From positions 1 through 19,206 of the forward strand of contig CAYZIC010000041.1 in assembly GCA_964478335.1 (NCBI GenBank): a stretch of DNA of 19,206 nt, written 5' to 3'. This DNA comes from CAYZIC01 sp964478335 (GTDB lineage: Bacteria > Verrucomicrobiota > Kiritimatiellia > RFP12 > DVOR01). Positions within the stretch are counted from its first letter, which is position 1. Each line of letters starts with the position of its first letter. Below, piece after piece: positions 5,669-14,168 of the stretch. Under the pieces are notes generated by a model. The model had not been told where the DNA came from. It ran no database searches and was given only the letters and a program-made list of their open reading frames with translations. Position numbers and translations under genes: made by a program.

Positions 5669-7459
5669 TTAGCGATTGGCGATGAGCGTCTTGCGCATCG
5701 CAGCGACACGGTCGGGGTGTTGATCTGCGAGGTTGGTGCGTTCTTGAGGATCGTTGGGCAAGAAGAATAACTGTGGCTGCTTCTTTTTGAGGCGCAGTTT
5801 CCAGCCGTCGTTGGTGATGATGGTTTGCCCACTGCCGTTGACGATGACAAAGCGCTCTTTGGGCAGAGGCTTATCGTCAAGAATCACAGGTAGCAGTGAG
5901 GTGCCATCCTTTTTACCTGGATTGACGCCAAACCATTCGGCAAAGGTGGTGAGTAGATCGTAGTTAGCGGCGAGCTGTGGGGTGTGGCCAGGGGTAATGT
6001 GGCCTGGCCAAGCGAAGGCGAGAGGCACGTGAATCCCGCCCTCAAAGTTGTCCCACTTAAGGCCATAGGTGCCTAGATTACCATCAAAGACATCCCTAAA
6101 GTCAGTCGAGGTACCTTGACCTGGGGAGCCTTTCATACAGCGACGATTGTAGTACTGCTTGGTGTAGAGCTCGTGGCCATTGTCCGAGGAGAAGACAAAG
6201 AGAGTGTCTTTATCAAGGCCAGAGGCTTTGACCTGCGCCATGACCTCACCAACGAATTGATCAAAGTAGCAGACCATGGAGGCGTATTCCATCTCGAGAT
6301 AGGTGAGATGATTTTGGCTTGGATCCCACTCCTTTTGGTCGAGCTTTTTGCCGGTCTTGTTGTCCCAAAAGGCTAAACGCTGGTTGGGAGAATCGGGCGC
6401 ATCTTTGAGGTCTGTCGCGGCAGCATTGTCCTGAGAGACTAGGCGCATATCGCCAAATTCGGTGCTTTTCCACACATTGGGATGAAAGGCAGGCCAGCAT
6501 GACGTGGGCTTGGCGCCTTTGCCCGTGTAGGCGACAGCACTCTTGGGCAAGGCCACGGGGCCATGAGGTAACGGCGTAGAATAAAAGAGGAAAAAGGGCT
6601 TGTCCGCAGGACGATTGTGTGCGTCATTCTTAAGGTAATCAAGGGCCCACTTTTGCACGACAAAGGGCGTCCACACGGCTTTGCCAGCATAGTCCCAGCG
6701 CTGCAAACGGTTGGCGTAGTTTTCATTCTCAGGCGATTGTCCATTGTCTCTGCGAGTATTGCCAGGGATTGGATGGAGGTGTGAGGAAGCGTCTTGAAGG
6801 CGCTTTTCCACAAGGTAGGGCTGAAAAAATCCATGACACATCCCATGATCAAAGTCCCCAAAGTAGGCATCCCAGCCGTGGTTGCGCATTTGGGTCGTGG
6901 TCGTCATAAAGCCGTACTCGAGCTTGCCAACCTGTGCAGTAGTGTAGCCCGCGTGCTTAAAGACATTTGCCAAGTAGAGCTCACCAGTAGGCAGCTTAAC
7001 ATCTTGGCGGTCGACCTTTTGCTCCAGCGCACGCCAATTGGCAGTGGCTTTGGCAAAGTCAGCTGGCGTGTGGTAGGTTGCGGGGTAGTGCTTGGCTTTC
7101 ATGGCTCCAGCACCAGAGATCCGCCAGCGACCACGGCTGTGACAATCATGCAACCCGGTCAAAAGCGAGGCACGCGCTGGCGCACAAAACATACACCCAT
7201 AAGCATTGTCAAAGACCTTACCTGATTCAAGTAGGGCATCTAGATGGGGTGTCTTAAACTTGGCCTTAAAGGCTGAGTCTTGACGCAAGCGTCTAAAGTA
7301 GGAGAGCATCCCACGACCTTGGTCATCGACATAAAAGAAGATTACATTGGGGCGGGCTTTGCGAGGCATGATGGGTGCGGCCTGCTTGCTCCACAAAGGT
7401 TGATACACCGCAGCGACAGCGGCACCTGTGATCAACGCTAAAAATTGACGTCTTTGCAT
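5669..7459 (-). CDS. Secreted sulfatase (S1/type I, formylglycine-dependent)
   Basis: This 596-residue sulfatase hydrolyses sulfate esters, probably on a polysaccharide. The N-terminus MQRRQFLALITGAAVAA is a twin-arginine (Tat) signal, so the enzyme is exported folded. The catalytic core shows the metal-binding DD at 45-46, the formylglycine motif C92-A-P-A-R96 followed by ASLLTG (Cys is the residue converted to formylglycine by the maturase), VGKLEYG (177-183), PHGP (298-301) and FSSDNG (423-428). In the usual EGGxRVP motif the Arg is replaced: EGGIHVP (473-479). The C-terminal subdomain has the family's NDGWKLRL...LFFLPNDPQERTNLA. Length is normal. An AGGA sequence lies upstream of the ATG. 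It is followed by the bidirectional terminator and preceded at 192 nt by the GH123-type gene on the same strand. Substrate is unknown; the neighbours suggest a sulfated Gal/GalNAc glycan. Confidence 0.9.
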   Translation of the reverse strand: MQRRQFLALITGAAVAAVYQPLWSKQAAPIMPRKARPNVIFFYVDDQGRGMLSYFRRLRQDSAFKAKFKTPHLDALLESGKVFDNAYGCMFCAPARASLLTGLHDCHSRGRWRISGAGAMKAKHYPATYHTPADFAKATANWRALEQKVDRQDVKLPTGELYLANVFKHAGYTTAQVGKLEYGFMTTTTQMRNHGWDAYFGDFDHGMCHGFFQPYLVEKRLQDASSHLHPIPGNTRRDNGQSPENENYANRLQRWDYAGKAVWTPFVVQKWALDYLKNDAHNRPADKPFFLFYSTPLPHGPVALPKSAVAYTGKGAKPTSCWPAFHPNVWKSTEFGDMRLVSQDNAAATDLKDAPDSPNQRLAFWDNKTGKKLDQKEWDPSQNHLTYLEMEYASMVCYFDQFVGEVMAQVKASGLDKDTLFVFSSDNGHELYTKQYYNRRCMKGSPGQGTSTDFRDVFDGNLGTYGLKWDNFEGGIHVPLAFAWPGHITPGHTPQLAANYDLLTTFAEWFGVNPGKKDGTSLLPVILDDKPLPKERFVIVNGSGQTIITNDGWKLRLKKKQPQLFFLPNDPQERTNLADQHPDRVAAMRKTLIANR

Positions 7460-7545
7460 GATGAAATCCTAGAATGACGGTGGGCTATCCACCTGGGGGG
7501 CAGTAGGAGTAAGCCTGTCTGGTACTGCTACCTTTCTAATAAGTT

Positions 7546-7586
7546 AGGTGCGACATAAACGGAATAATTCCGTTTTTGTCGCACCT
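7546..7586. terminator. Long near-perfect inverted repeat, probable terminator
   Basis: AGGTGCGACA (7546-7555) pairs with TGTCGCACCT (7577-7586) and the inner AACGGAAT pairs with ATTCCGTT, giving a 41-nt hairpin whose 20-bp stem has a single T-T mismatch. It lies between the GH123-type gene and the sulfatase gene, both transcribed leftward. The sequence after it on the minus strand (CCTAACTTATTAG) is only moderately T-rich, so complete termination is uncertain; partial read-through or RNA processing is possible. Confidence 0.55.
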
Positions 7587-7612
7587 CTATTTATTGCTTA
7601 ATGCTCTAGTGC

Positions 7613-7652
7613 GGCGAGCTTGCGAGCCCTAGAGTGGTCGGCTTCGCCGACC
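7613..7652. repeat. Two-unit palindrome related to the 14184-14403 array
   Basis: GGCGAGC-tt-GCGAGCC (7613-7628, imperfect) is followed 23 nt later by a perfect GGTCGGC-ttc-GCCGACC (7636-7652). The second unit has the same 7-nt arms as two units of the array at 14184-14200 and 14273-14288, and the 23-nt register matches that array. Its right edge overlaps the stop codon of the GH123-type gene (7652-7654 on the minus strand). Confidence 0.7.
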
Positions 7653-9691
7653 TAGAGGCCCACAGCCTTGACATCTTGAGCATGGATGCCCTTTTGTCCA
7701 CCGCGCTTAACGGTAAAGACATCGAGAGCTTTTTGCATCTCAGGAGTAAAGCGATTCTTAGCCTTGAGGATGCGAACCTTTTCGTAGGCTTCGATGCCAT
7801 TGCGCAGGTGCACCATACGCATGGACAAGCGAGGGCCCGGGTAGACCAATGACGTGTCACCTGATGGCCAGCTAGTAAAGTCTTGGCTAACGAGAGGATT
7901 CTTGACCCATGAGCAATATGCCCAGCGCAAAATACCGTCAAAGTTTGCACGAGCTGCCATGGGTCCAAGCCAAGCGGCTTCTGCCGGGTCTGACCACATA
8001 AAGGTATTGGGGCGCTGAGGGTAGACGCAGACGTAAAAGGTTGTCTTTTTCTTTTCAGCACGGCGTTGGTTAATGACCTTAGCGATAGAATCGGAAATGT
8101 TAAAGGTATAAGAGACATCCTCAAAGGCGCTATTCAATTGGCTTGGATGGTCACAAGCAGCGACAAAGCCAAACTCTGGTGCCACGCGCTTGAGCAAGTC
8201 TAAGACAGGGCGCACCAAGTAGTCGGGGCGTTCGTCAATGGCGATCTTGGTGATCGAGAGCCATCCCTTGCTACGCAAGTGGCTACGAAAATCCTTGAGC
8301 AAGCTTCCCCAAAATGCTTGATACTCTTTGCTCGAGGGCTCCATACGAGCTTTGACAACGCGGTTTTGAGCTTCATCAAAGTAAGCAAATGTCAAGCTCC
8401 ATGGGATCATGGTGTAGCAAGAGATTTGATCCTTGACACCACAGTCCATCATCATCTTGACATAGCGGTCAAAGATGGCGTAGTCGTAGGACCAGGTGCC
8501 ATTCTTTTTACGGGTGACCTTAACCATGGAGCTAAAGGTGTCATAGGTTTGGCTATTCCATGCTTCATCAATCAAGGTGGTCGTGATGACCTTTTGGCCC
8601 AAGTTGGCGAGCAGCTTTGAATAGCGCTCTAAAAACATCCAATGATCCTCAGACCACATTTCGACATCATGCCAGCGAGCAATCGGGTCGGGATGCTGCC
8701 AGACATCGAGGTGCATGGCCCAATCTTTGACAGGAGGCAAGACCTCTTGCTCTGCAGTTAATGAGACAGGGATGGAGTGGCGCTTGCCATTGATTGAGAT
8801 AACAAGAGGTGGCACAGATTTAGCCATACGGCGATGCGGGACTTGCCAAGTAATGAGGATAGGACGAGTAACGCCCTTAAAAGTAGTTTGGCTAAGGCCA
8901 TCGACAATATCGGCATAGAGGACACCATCACCGAGGGTATAGCGCAAGAAATCTGCCTTAAGATAAGGGTGCGGGGCAACGGTGATCTCATCAAAGCCAC
9001 TTGCGGAGCTGGCGACGACAATGGCGTTGACCGTTTCTCCACGCCAGCCTTTGAGGAGCAAACGATTGGTCAGGGGCGTTGACACAGGGAGGTCGCGGTC
9101 GTAGCGCTGATACAAATCACCCACACCGACAGACGATTGGTTACGCTTGGTTGCGAAGCCTTCGATTTCGACCAAGTGGCCGCCGCGTTGGTTGCCGACA
9201 GAATTGCGTGTAAAGGTCGTGCGCACATAGCGCACAGGGCGATTATCTACGTCGAGTAAGAAACCTGCCTCACCCGCACAAATAGAGTTGGCTCTCTGGT
9301 CAGCGAGGACAAACCAAGTCTTACCATCAAGCGAACCCTCAACATTAAATTGATAGATACGGCCATCAGCCCAATACGGCACGACACGGATTTGCGACAA
9401 AGTCTTGGCTTGGCCGAGGTCCAACTGATGCCAAGCTGGGAGGTTTTCACAGGCCCAATGGTTGTTGGCATCTTTGGATTGACCATCGACTGCCAATTGT
9501 GGCTTGCAATTAGCCCACGTGCCATTAGCAGTAGCAGACGCATTTAAAAAGAGGTTGGCTTGGCCAGAGACAGCGGTCCCTTTGCCATAGGGGCGGCCAT
9601 CAGGCTCGTAACTAGGATGACGCTCAGGACGCGCCAAAGCCGATCCACACAACGCAAGCGCACAGAGGCTAGCATAGCTTAGTGATTTCAT
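7652..9691 (-). CDS. Secreted GH123-type glycosidase (PF13320/DUF4091) with F5/8 type C domain
   Basis: This is a 679-residue exported protein. Residues 1-21 form a Sec signal peptide (MKSLSYASLCALALCGSALA). Residues about 41-180 form an F5/8 type C (discoidin-like) carbohydrate-binding domain (AVDGQ, WHQLDLGQ, VRYVRTTF, HLVEIEGF). A beta-sandwich linker follows, then the catalytic barrel (about 320-650) with HLDVWQHP, the adjacent acidic pair D486-E487 in AIDERPD, and the C-terminal hallmark FMWSDPAEAAWLG...DGILRWAYCSW...GDTSLVYPGP...SMRMVHLRNGIEAYEK. GH123 enzymes are beta-N-acetylgalactosaminidases using substrate-assisted catalysis with an Asp-Glu pair, so GalNAc release is plausible; many DUF4091 proteins are uncharacterised, so substrate is inference. 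A good AAGGAAT ribosome binding site precedes the ATG. It lies 101 nt downstream of the GH2 gene, with a terminator between. Confidence 0.85.
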   Translation of the reverse strand: MKSLSYASLCALALCGSALARPERHPSYEPDGRPYGKGTAVSGQANLFLNASATANGTWANCKPQLAVDGQSKDANNHWACENLPAWHQLDLGQAKTLSQIRVVPYWADGRIYQFNVEGSLDGKTWFVLADQRANSICAGEAGFLLDVDNRPVRYVRTTFTRNSVGNQRGGHLVEIEGFATKRNQSSVGVGDLYQRYDRDLPVSTPLTNRLLLKGWRGETVNAIVVASSASGFDEITVAPHPYLKADFLRYTLGDGVLYADIVDGLSQTTFKGVTRPILITWQVPHRRMAKSVPPLVISINGKRHSIPVSLTAEQEVLPPVKDWAMHLDVWQHPDPIARWHDVEMWSEDHWMFLERYSKLLANLGQKVITTTLIDEAWNSQTYDTFSSMVKVTRKKNGTWSYDYAIFDRYVKMMMDCGVKDQISCYTMIPWSLTFAYFDEAQNRVVKARMEPSSKEYQAFWGSLLKDFRSHLRSKGWLSITKIAIDERPDYLVRPVLDLLKRVAPEFGFVAACDHPSQLNSAFEDVSYTFNISDSIAKVINQRRAEKKKTTFYVCVYPQRPNTFMWSDPAEAAWLGPMAARANFDGILRWAYCSWVKNPLVSQDFTSWPSGDTSLVYPGPRLSMRMVHLRNGIEAYEKVRILKAKNRFTPEMQKALDVFTVKRGGQKGIHAQDVKAVGL

Positions 9692-9749
9692 TGATTGATT
9701 CCTTATTCTTATTAGATGTTTTAAGGCTTATTTCTCGCACATAAAAATT

Positions 9750-9778
9750 AAGCACGAGGGATAAACACCCTCGTGCTT
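9750..9778 (-). terminator. Intrinsic terminator of the GH2 gene
   Basis: On the minus strand AAGCACGAGGG and CCCTCGTGCTT form a perfect 11-bp stem with a 7-nt loop, followed by AATTTTTATG, a T-rich tail. It lies 14 nt after the GH2 stop codon, so the downstream GH123-type gene probably depends on its own promoter or on read-through. Confidence 0.8.
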
Positions 9779-9792
9779 GATGACATTCGTCC

Positions 9793-12700
9793 TTAGCGCC
9801 CAGTAAACCAGGAGTACCAAGGCTTGCGTTGCTCTTTTGCAGCAACAGGCTTTGATTCGACTGCGACTGTTGTGCGAGGCAAGCCCTTGGCTTGGATAAA
9901 CAAGGTACCCTTGCCCGCCTTACCACGGATCGACTGCAAGATGACTTGAGCCTTACCGCTAAATGCACGGATGGTGGAGCCTTTCATCGAGTCCGCATCA
10001 GTGGCATCGCCATTGCAAACGCCGACGATCTTAAAGGGACCAGAGACCTTAAAGGTGAAGCGGTTATCCGCAGTCGGGACGAAGCGGCCCTTGGCATCGA
10101 GGAGGTCGATTTCGACATAGACCAAATCGCGGCCATCGTTGGCAATGACGGGACGATCAGCAGTTGCTTTGATGCGGGTGGCTGCGCCCGTGGTTTGCAC
10201 CTTGTCGCGAGCCCATTCCTTGCCAGCCTTGTAGGCGACAACTTCGAGGGTGCCAGGTTGGTAGACGACATCTTCCCAGCAGAGGCGATAGCGGTCTTTC
10301 ATACCCTTGCCCTTGACCTTTTTACCGAGGCTCTTGCCATTGAGGAAAAGCTCAGCGCTGTCGCCGCTGGTGTAGACAAAGACAGGGGTGACTTTGCCTT
10401 CACGCTGGCCGACCCAATTCCAGTGAGGGAGGAGGTGAGCCATGGGGACTTGAGGCATCCAGTGAGCTTGGTAGAGATAGGCACGATCCTTACGGAAACC
10501 GCAAAGGTCGACAATACCGAAGTAAGAGCTACGAGAGGGCGCTTTACCCATTTCGGCCATTTCGGCCATTAGCTTTTCGCGTTCGGCCTTGGGGAGGTCG
10601 CGGATATTGCCGATATTGGAGTTATCTTGGTTGTAAGGGGTGGGTTCGCCGATGTAGTCAAAACCAGTCCAGACGTATTCACCAGCGCACTTGGGTTCGT
10701 CGTCGAGTGCGGCGAATTCGATGTCAGGGCGATAGGCCCAGCCGGGTGCGTAGAGGTCATAGGAGCTGACTTGAGCAGCGAATGCGCCGGCATGAATATT
10801 CCAGAAGCGCTCCTTGGACGGGAAGTAGTACTTGCCGCGTGAGCTGACGCATGAGGAGGATTCGGATGAGACAAAGGGACGGTTGGGGTAGTCCTTAGCG
10901 AATTGCTTGAATGCGCCGGGCTTGTAGTTAAAGCCATAGACATCAAAAGCCTTGCCCAGACGATTATCCTTGGAGCCGAGCATATTGCAGCCGACGGTGG
11001 TTTGACGGGTGGGGTCGTATTTTTTGAAGAGTCTGTGGAGCTCTTCTGCGACATCGCCACCACGGCCATTGCCACTCCATTGCTCGGTAACTTCATTACC
11101 AGCAGACCAAGCGATGACAGAGGGGCTATTGCGGTCACGCAAGACAAAGTTGCGCAGATCCTTTTCGTGCCATTCCTTCCAGTAGAGGTGGTAACCGCCA
11201 GTCTTGTCATACTTTTGAGCTTCCCAAATATCAAAGAGCTCATTGTCGACCAAGATACCCATCTTGTCGCAGAGTTGGAGCACCTCAGGTGCAGGAGGAT
11301 TGTGCGACGTACGGATCGAATTCACCCCAAAGGATTGCAAGATCTCGAGTTGGCGCTCCTGAGCGCGGGTATTGACTGCGCTACCGAGAGCACCCAAATC
11401 ATGGTGCATGCAGACACCCTTGATTTGCACGCGGCGGTCATTGAGGTAAAAGCCATCAGGCTTCCATTCCACCTTGCGAATACCAAAAGGCTGCGTCACC
11501 TCATCGATAACCTCGCCATCTTGGAGGATGGAGACCTTAACGAGATAGAGATAAGGATCCTCAATATCCCACAAACGCACCGTACCACCGACACCGAGCA
11601 GAGGTTTGCACACATAGGTACCACCAGCGGGCACAGTGAAGTGGTCATTATTTGTACCGAGTACGCCAATTGTTTCATCGGGCTTATCTGCGGCAACCAG
11701 CTTCATCTTATAGTCAAAGCGAGCTTCCTTTGAGGTGGTATTGCGCACGGTGATTTCCGTGCGGACATTGACCTCGCGAGCGGTGAAGCCCTTGGCAGCG
11801 CGCTTGATGCCCTCGATTTTAGGCGTATGGACAAAGACACCCCACTGATCGACGTGGACCGGGTTTGACTTCACCAACCAGACATGGCGATAGATACCCG
11901 CACCGGGATACCAACGCGTCGAACGCGGGAGGTTTTCAGCGCGCACCGCGATGACATTCTCCTGGCCGACCTTGACCAAGTCCGTGATATCAATACGGAA
12001 AGAATTGTACCCATAGGCCCACTTGCCAGCAAATTGACCATTGACGTAGACCTGGGGATTCATCATCACGCCGTCAAAGTCCACATAGATGCGCTTACCG
12101 GCATCCTCAGCAGGCAGCGAAAAGTCCTTGCGGTACCAGCCGATCGCATTCCAAGGCAACTTACCCGTTTCATTGGGCTCATCCTTGAGGAAGCGGCTCT
12201 CTACACCCCAATCGTGAGGCAAATCAAGCGAACGCCACGCGCTGTCATCAAAGTTCACCAAGTAGGGGAATTGACGATCCTTATTATCATAAGGCAAAAT
12301 CACCTGGCCAGCGGCATCCTTAAAGGTCACCTCGCGAATCGACGCCCAGCCCTTCGTCGGCTTGACCATCACCTTAGCATAGCGAAAAGCCGCATCGATC
12401 TTGTGGCCATCTTGCTTAGCCGCGACCTGCTTATTCATTTGGTCAGCCAGCGTCGTCCAAGAGGTGCCATCCACCGAAACCTGCAAACGATACTGATAGT
12501 TGGCGTTTTGTTCCCAATCGATCGTCACCTGGCGCGCCTTAACCACGCGCTCAAAGTCGACAGCCACCCATGCCGGAGAACCATTCGCCGCACACCAGCG
12601 CGTAGCCATCTTGCCATCAAAGGCATTGGCCGCAGGATTATGGCCCTCAGCAGAGCTGCACTTCGTTGAGATATGCGGCGCACCTGGCTCAACCGGTGCC

Positions 12701-12819
12701 AAACAATCTGCAAACTTGCCAAACTTGGCAAACTTCCAGTTCCAATCAAAAGAATCGCATTTGCTAGCTTGCGCCAATGACGCACACGCCATCAAAGCCA
12801 ATAGTGATAATCTACGCAT
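9793..12819 (-). CDS. Secreted GH2 beta-galactosidase-like enzyme with inserted F5/8 type C domain
   Basis: This is a 1008-residue exported glycosidase. Residues 1-18 form a Sec signal peptide. The first jelly-roll domain begins at W26-W28 and is interrupted by an F5/8 type C domain (about 47-176) before resuming at DDSAWRSLDLPHDWGVE (191-207). The Ig-like domain follows (about 340-450). The TIM barrel carries GVCMHHDLGALGSAV (468-482), RTSHNPPAPEVLQLCDKMGILVDNE (503-527), the acid/base in WSAGNEV (E576) and a nucleophile candidate in FVSSESSSC (E653). C-terminal regions resemble DUF4982 (about 785-880) and a GH2 Ig-like domain 5 (about 885-985). This domain order is that of GH2 beta-galactosidases that trim complex glycans. 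A TAAGGAAA ribosome binding site precedes the ATG, and a good promoter lies upstream (12886-12914). Beta-galactosidase activity is the best guess; other GH2 specificities cannot be excluded. Confidence 0.9.
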   Translation of the reverse strand: MRRLSLLALMACASLAQASKCDSFDWNWKFAKFGKFADCLAPVEPGAPHISTKCSSAEGHNPAANAFDGKMATRWCAANGSPAWVAVDFERVVKARQVTIDWEQNANYQYRLQVSVDGTSWTTLADQMNKQVAAKQDGHKIDAAFRYAKVMVKPTKGWASIREVTFKDAAGQVILPYDNKDRQFPYLVNFDDSAWRSLDLPHDWGVESRFLKDEPNETGKLPWNAIGWYRKDFSLPAEDAGKRIYVDFDGVMMNPQVYVNGQFAGKWAYGYNSFRIDITDLVKVGQENVIAVRAENLPRSTRWYPGAGIYRHVWLVKSNPVHVDQWGVFVHTPKIEGIKRAAKGFTAREVNVRTEITVRNTTSKEARFDYKMKLVAADKPDETIGVLGTNNDHFTVPAGGTYVCKPLLGVGGTVRLWDIEDPYLYLVKVSILQDGEVIDEVTQPFGIRKVEWKPDGFYLNDRRVQIKGVCMHHDLGALGSAVNTRAQERQLEILQSFGVNSIRTSHNPPAPEVLQLCDKMGILVDNELFDIWEAQKYDKTGGYHLYWKEWHEKDLRNFVLRDRNSPSVIAWSAGNEVTEQWSGNGRGGDVAEELHRLFKKYDPTRQTTVGCNMLGSKDNRLGKAFDVYGFNYKPGAFKQFAKDYPNRPFVSSESSSCVSSRGKYYFPSKERFWNIHAGAFAAQVSSYDLYAPGWAYRPDIEFAALDDEPKCAGEYVWTGFDYIGEPTPYNQDNSNIGNIRDLPKAEREKLMAEMAEMGKAPSRSSYFGIVDLCGFRKDRAYLYQAHWMPQVPMAHLLPHWNWVGQREGKVTPVFVYTSGDSAELFLNGKSLGKKVKGKGMKDRYRLCWEDVVYQPGTLEVVAYKAGKEWARDKVQTTGAATRIKATADRPVIANDGRDLVYVEIDLLDAKGRFVPTADNRFTFKVSGPFKIVGVCNGDATDADSMKGSTIRAFSGKAQVILQSIRGKAGKGTLFIQAKGLPRTTVAVESKPVAAKEQRKPWYSWFTGR

Positions 12820-12885
12820 AGTTGTTTCCTTATTTTAATATGAGAGTGGGCGTCCCCACAGCTAATCAATCTTTCGAATGCCCCC

Positions 12886-12914
12886 AAGATACCTTAAATT
12901 CCCACAAAAGTCAA
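12886..12914 (-). promoter_or_regulatory. Candidate GH2 promoter overlapping a direct repeat
   Basis: On the minus strand TTGACT (12914-12909) and TATCTT (12891-12886) are separated by exactly 17 nt. The -35 is overlapped by a 10-nt direct repeat read on the plus strand as CCCACAAAAG at 12901-12910 and 12915-12924 (14-nt spacing). Such a repeat at a -35 box is a plausible activator or repressor site for the glycan cluster. Confidence 0.5.
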
Positions 12915-12966
12915 CCCACAAAAGCCCAAATGACGGAAAAACTTCCCCATCAGAGAGACTTTGTCC

Positions 12967-12995
12967 TTGCAAAACGTTCACCAATCGTCTATGCT
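12967..12995 (+). promoter_or_regulatory. Candidate promoter of the ATPase/RloB-like operon
   Basis: TTGCAA (12967-12972) and TATGCT (12990-12995) are separated by 17 nt, each matching consensus at four of six positions. It is placed 30 nt upstream of the strong ribosome binding site at 13014-13019 and is divergent from the GH2 promoter. Confidence 0.4.
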
Positions 12996-13013
12996 AAAGG
13001 TGTCAAATCAAAA

Positions 13014-13019
13014 AGGAGG
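13014..13019 (+). promoter_or_regulatory. Ribosome binding site fixing the ATPase start
   Basis: A full AGGAGG lies 6 nt before the ATG at 13026. This selects MLFEKLHIVNFRSI, the expected N-terminal strand of an AAA15/RecF-like ATPase, over an in-frame ATG 204 nt upstream. Confidence 0.8.
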
Positions 13020-13025
13020 CATCCC

Positions 13026-14168
13026 ATGCTATTCGAAAAGCTCCACATTGTCAACTTTCGCTCCATCACCGACCTCGTCGTTGATATGCGTTACCCCGAC
13101 AAATCCCCCCGCAATGTAGCCCGCCGCTCCGACTGGGTTTACTTCGACAACGGCCCCAAACGCCGCGCCCTTCCCGTCATGGCGCTTTACGGTGCCAACG
13201 CCTCCGGCAAGAGCAACGTCATCCAGGCCATCTCCCGCCTTCGCAAGACCGTGGTGCACGCCAGTCCCATTCCCCCACACAAATACATGCCCAATCGGCT
13301 CAACCCCACCCAGCAGCCCACCCGCTTAGCCATCACCTTTACCGACAAAGCCACCCGCTACCACTACGGTATCGTTTACGACGCCACAGGCCTCCTCCGC
13401 GAATGGCTCACCGCCAACGGCCGCGTCATCTTCAGCCTTCGCGCCCCCGACACCCCACCCAACCGCAGCCCTCACCTCACCGCCCAAGCCCAAAAACGCA
13501 CCTCCTCAGTTTACATCAAGCGCGCCTACAGATTTTTCCAAGACCTCCAGCTCTTTGACATTCAATTCCAATCCACCCTACTGCCCAGCGCCATCGAGCA
13601 CCTCGCCAAAGTCACCCACCAAACCATTGAGGAAACCGCCGAGGCGCTCATCCAATTTGCCGGCCAGCTCGATGCCTCCATTCTCAACCTCACCGTCACC
13701 CCCGACGACAAAGGCCCCCAACTCACCGCCACCTACCAAGCCATCGACGGACAGACAGTCGACTTCGCCTTCTTCAAAGACGAATCCGAGGGCACCCAGC
13801 GCCTCCTCCTACTCATCGCCACCATCCTCATCGCCCTCCACCGCGGTGCCCCACTCTTTGCCGACGAAATCGCCCGCTCCATCCACCCCATCGTCATGCG
13901 AGAAGTCCTCTCATTCTTCAAACAAAAACGCCTCAACCCCAACTGCGCCCAACTCTTCTTCACCACCCACATGACCGACATTCTCGACGATCAAATCCTC
14001 GCCTTGCCCGAAGTTGCCCTCCTCACCAAAACCCTCCGCAGAGGCACCCAAATGATCCGCGTCTCCGACCTCAAGCGCGACCCCGACAACGCCATCCGCA
14101 GCCTCAAGACCTTCAAAGACAACTACATGGCCGGCTACTATCGCGGCGTCCCTTATCCTGCGCTGTAG
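13026..14168 (+). CDS. AAA15/RloA-like ABC-type ATPase, putative defence protein
   Basis: This is a 380-residue ATPase of the SMC/RecF/OLD-like class found in RloA, PARIS AriA and abortive-infection systems. It shows the N-terminal VNFRSI strand (9-14), Walker A GANASGKS (56-63), ABC signature-like SEGTQRL (254-260), a Walker B equivalent LFADEIARSIHP (277-288; D280, E281) and a His-switch TTHMTDIL (313-320; H315). The C-terminal NYMAGYYRGVPY is typical of this group. Such ATPases usually hold a partner nuclease inactive and release it on phage infection. Here the partner is the RloB-like protein 255 nt downstream. The last codons and the stop lie inside a perfect 14-bp inverted repeat (14150-14182), so the C-terminus may have been reshaped by a repeat insertion. 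Codons are strikingly C-rich compared with neighbouring genes. Family assignment is firm; the immune role is inferred. Confidence 0.85.
   Translation: MLFEKLHIVNFRSITDLVVDMRYPDKSPRNVARRSDWVYFDNGPKRRALPVMALYGANASGKSNVIQAISRLRKTVVHASPIPPHKYMPNRLNPTQQPTRLAITFTDKATRYHYGIVYDATGLLREWLTANGRVIFSLRAPDTPPNRSPHLTAQAQKRTSSVYIKRAYRFFQDLQLFDIQFQSTLLPSAIEHLAKVTHQTIEETAEALIQFAGQLDASILNLTVTPDDKGPQLTATYQAIDGQTVDFAFFKDESEGTQRLLLLIATILIALHRGAPLFADEIARSIHPIVMREVLSFFKQKRLNPNCAQLFFTTHMTDILDDQILALPEVALLTKTLRRGTQMIRVSDLKRDPDNAIRSLKTFKDNYMAGYYRGVPYPAL

Noticed and set aside
9892..12669. Long plus-strand open frames opposite the GH2 gene (9892-10572, 10903-11733, 11884-12669)
   Set aside because: They are antisense shadows of a gene with intact GH2 motifs; their translations show no domain pattern and have no ribosome binding sites.
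12822..13025. N-terminal extension of the ATPase from an upstream ATG
   Set aside because: The extra 68 codons cover the divergent promoter region, and a full AGGAGG site precedes the internal ATG at 13026.
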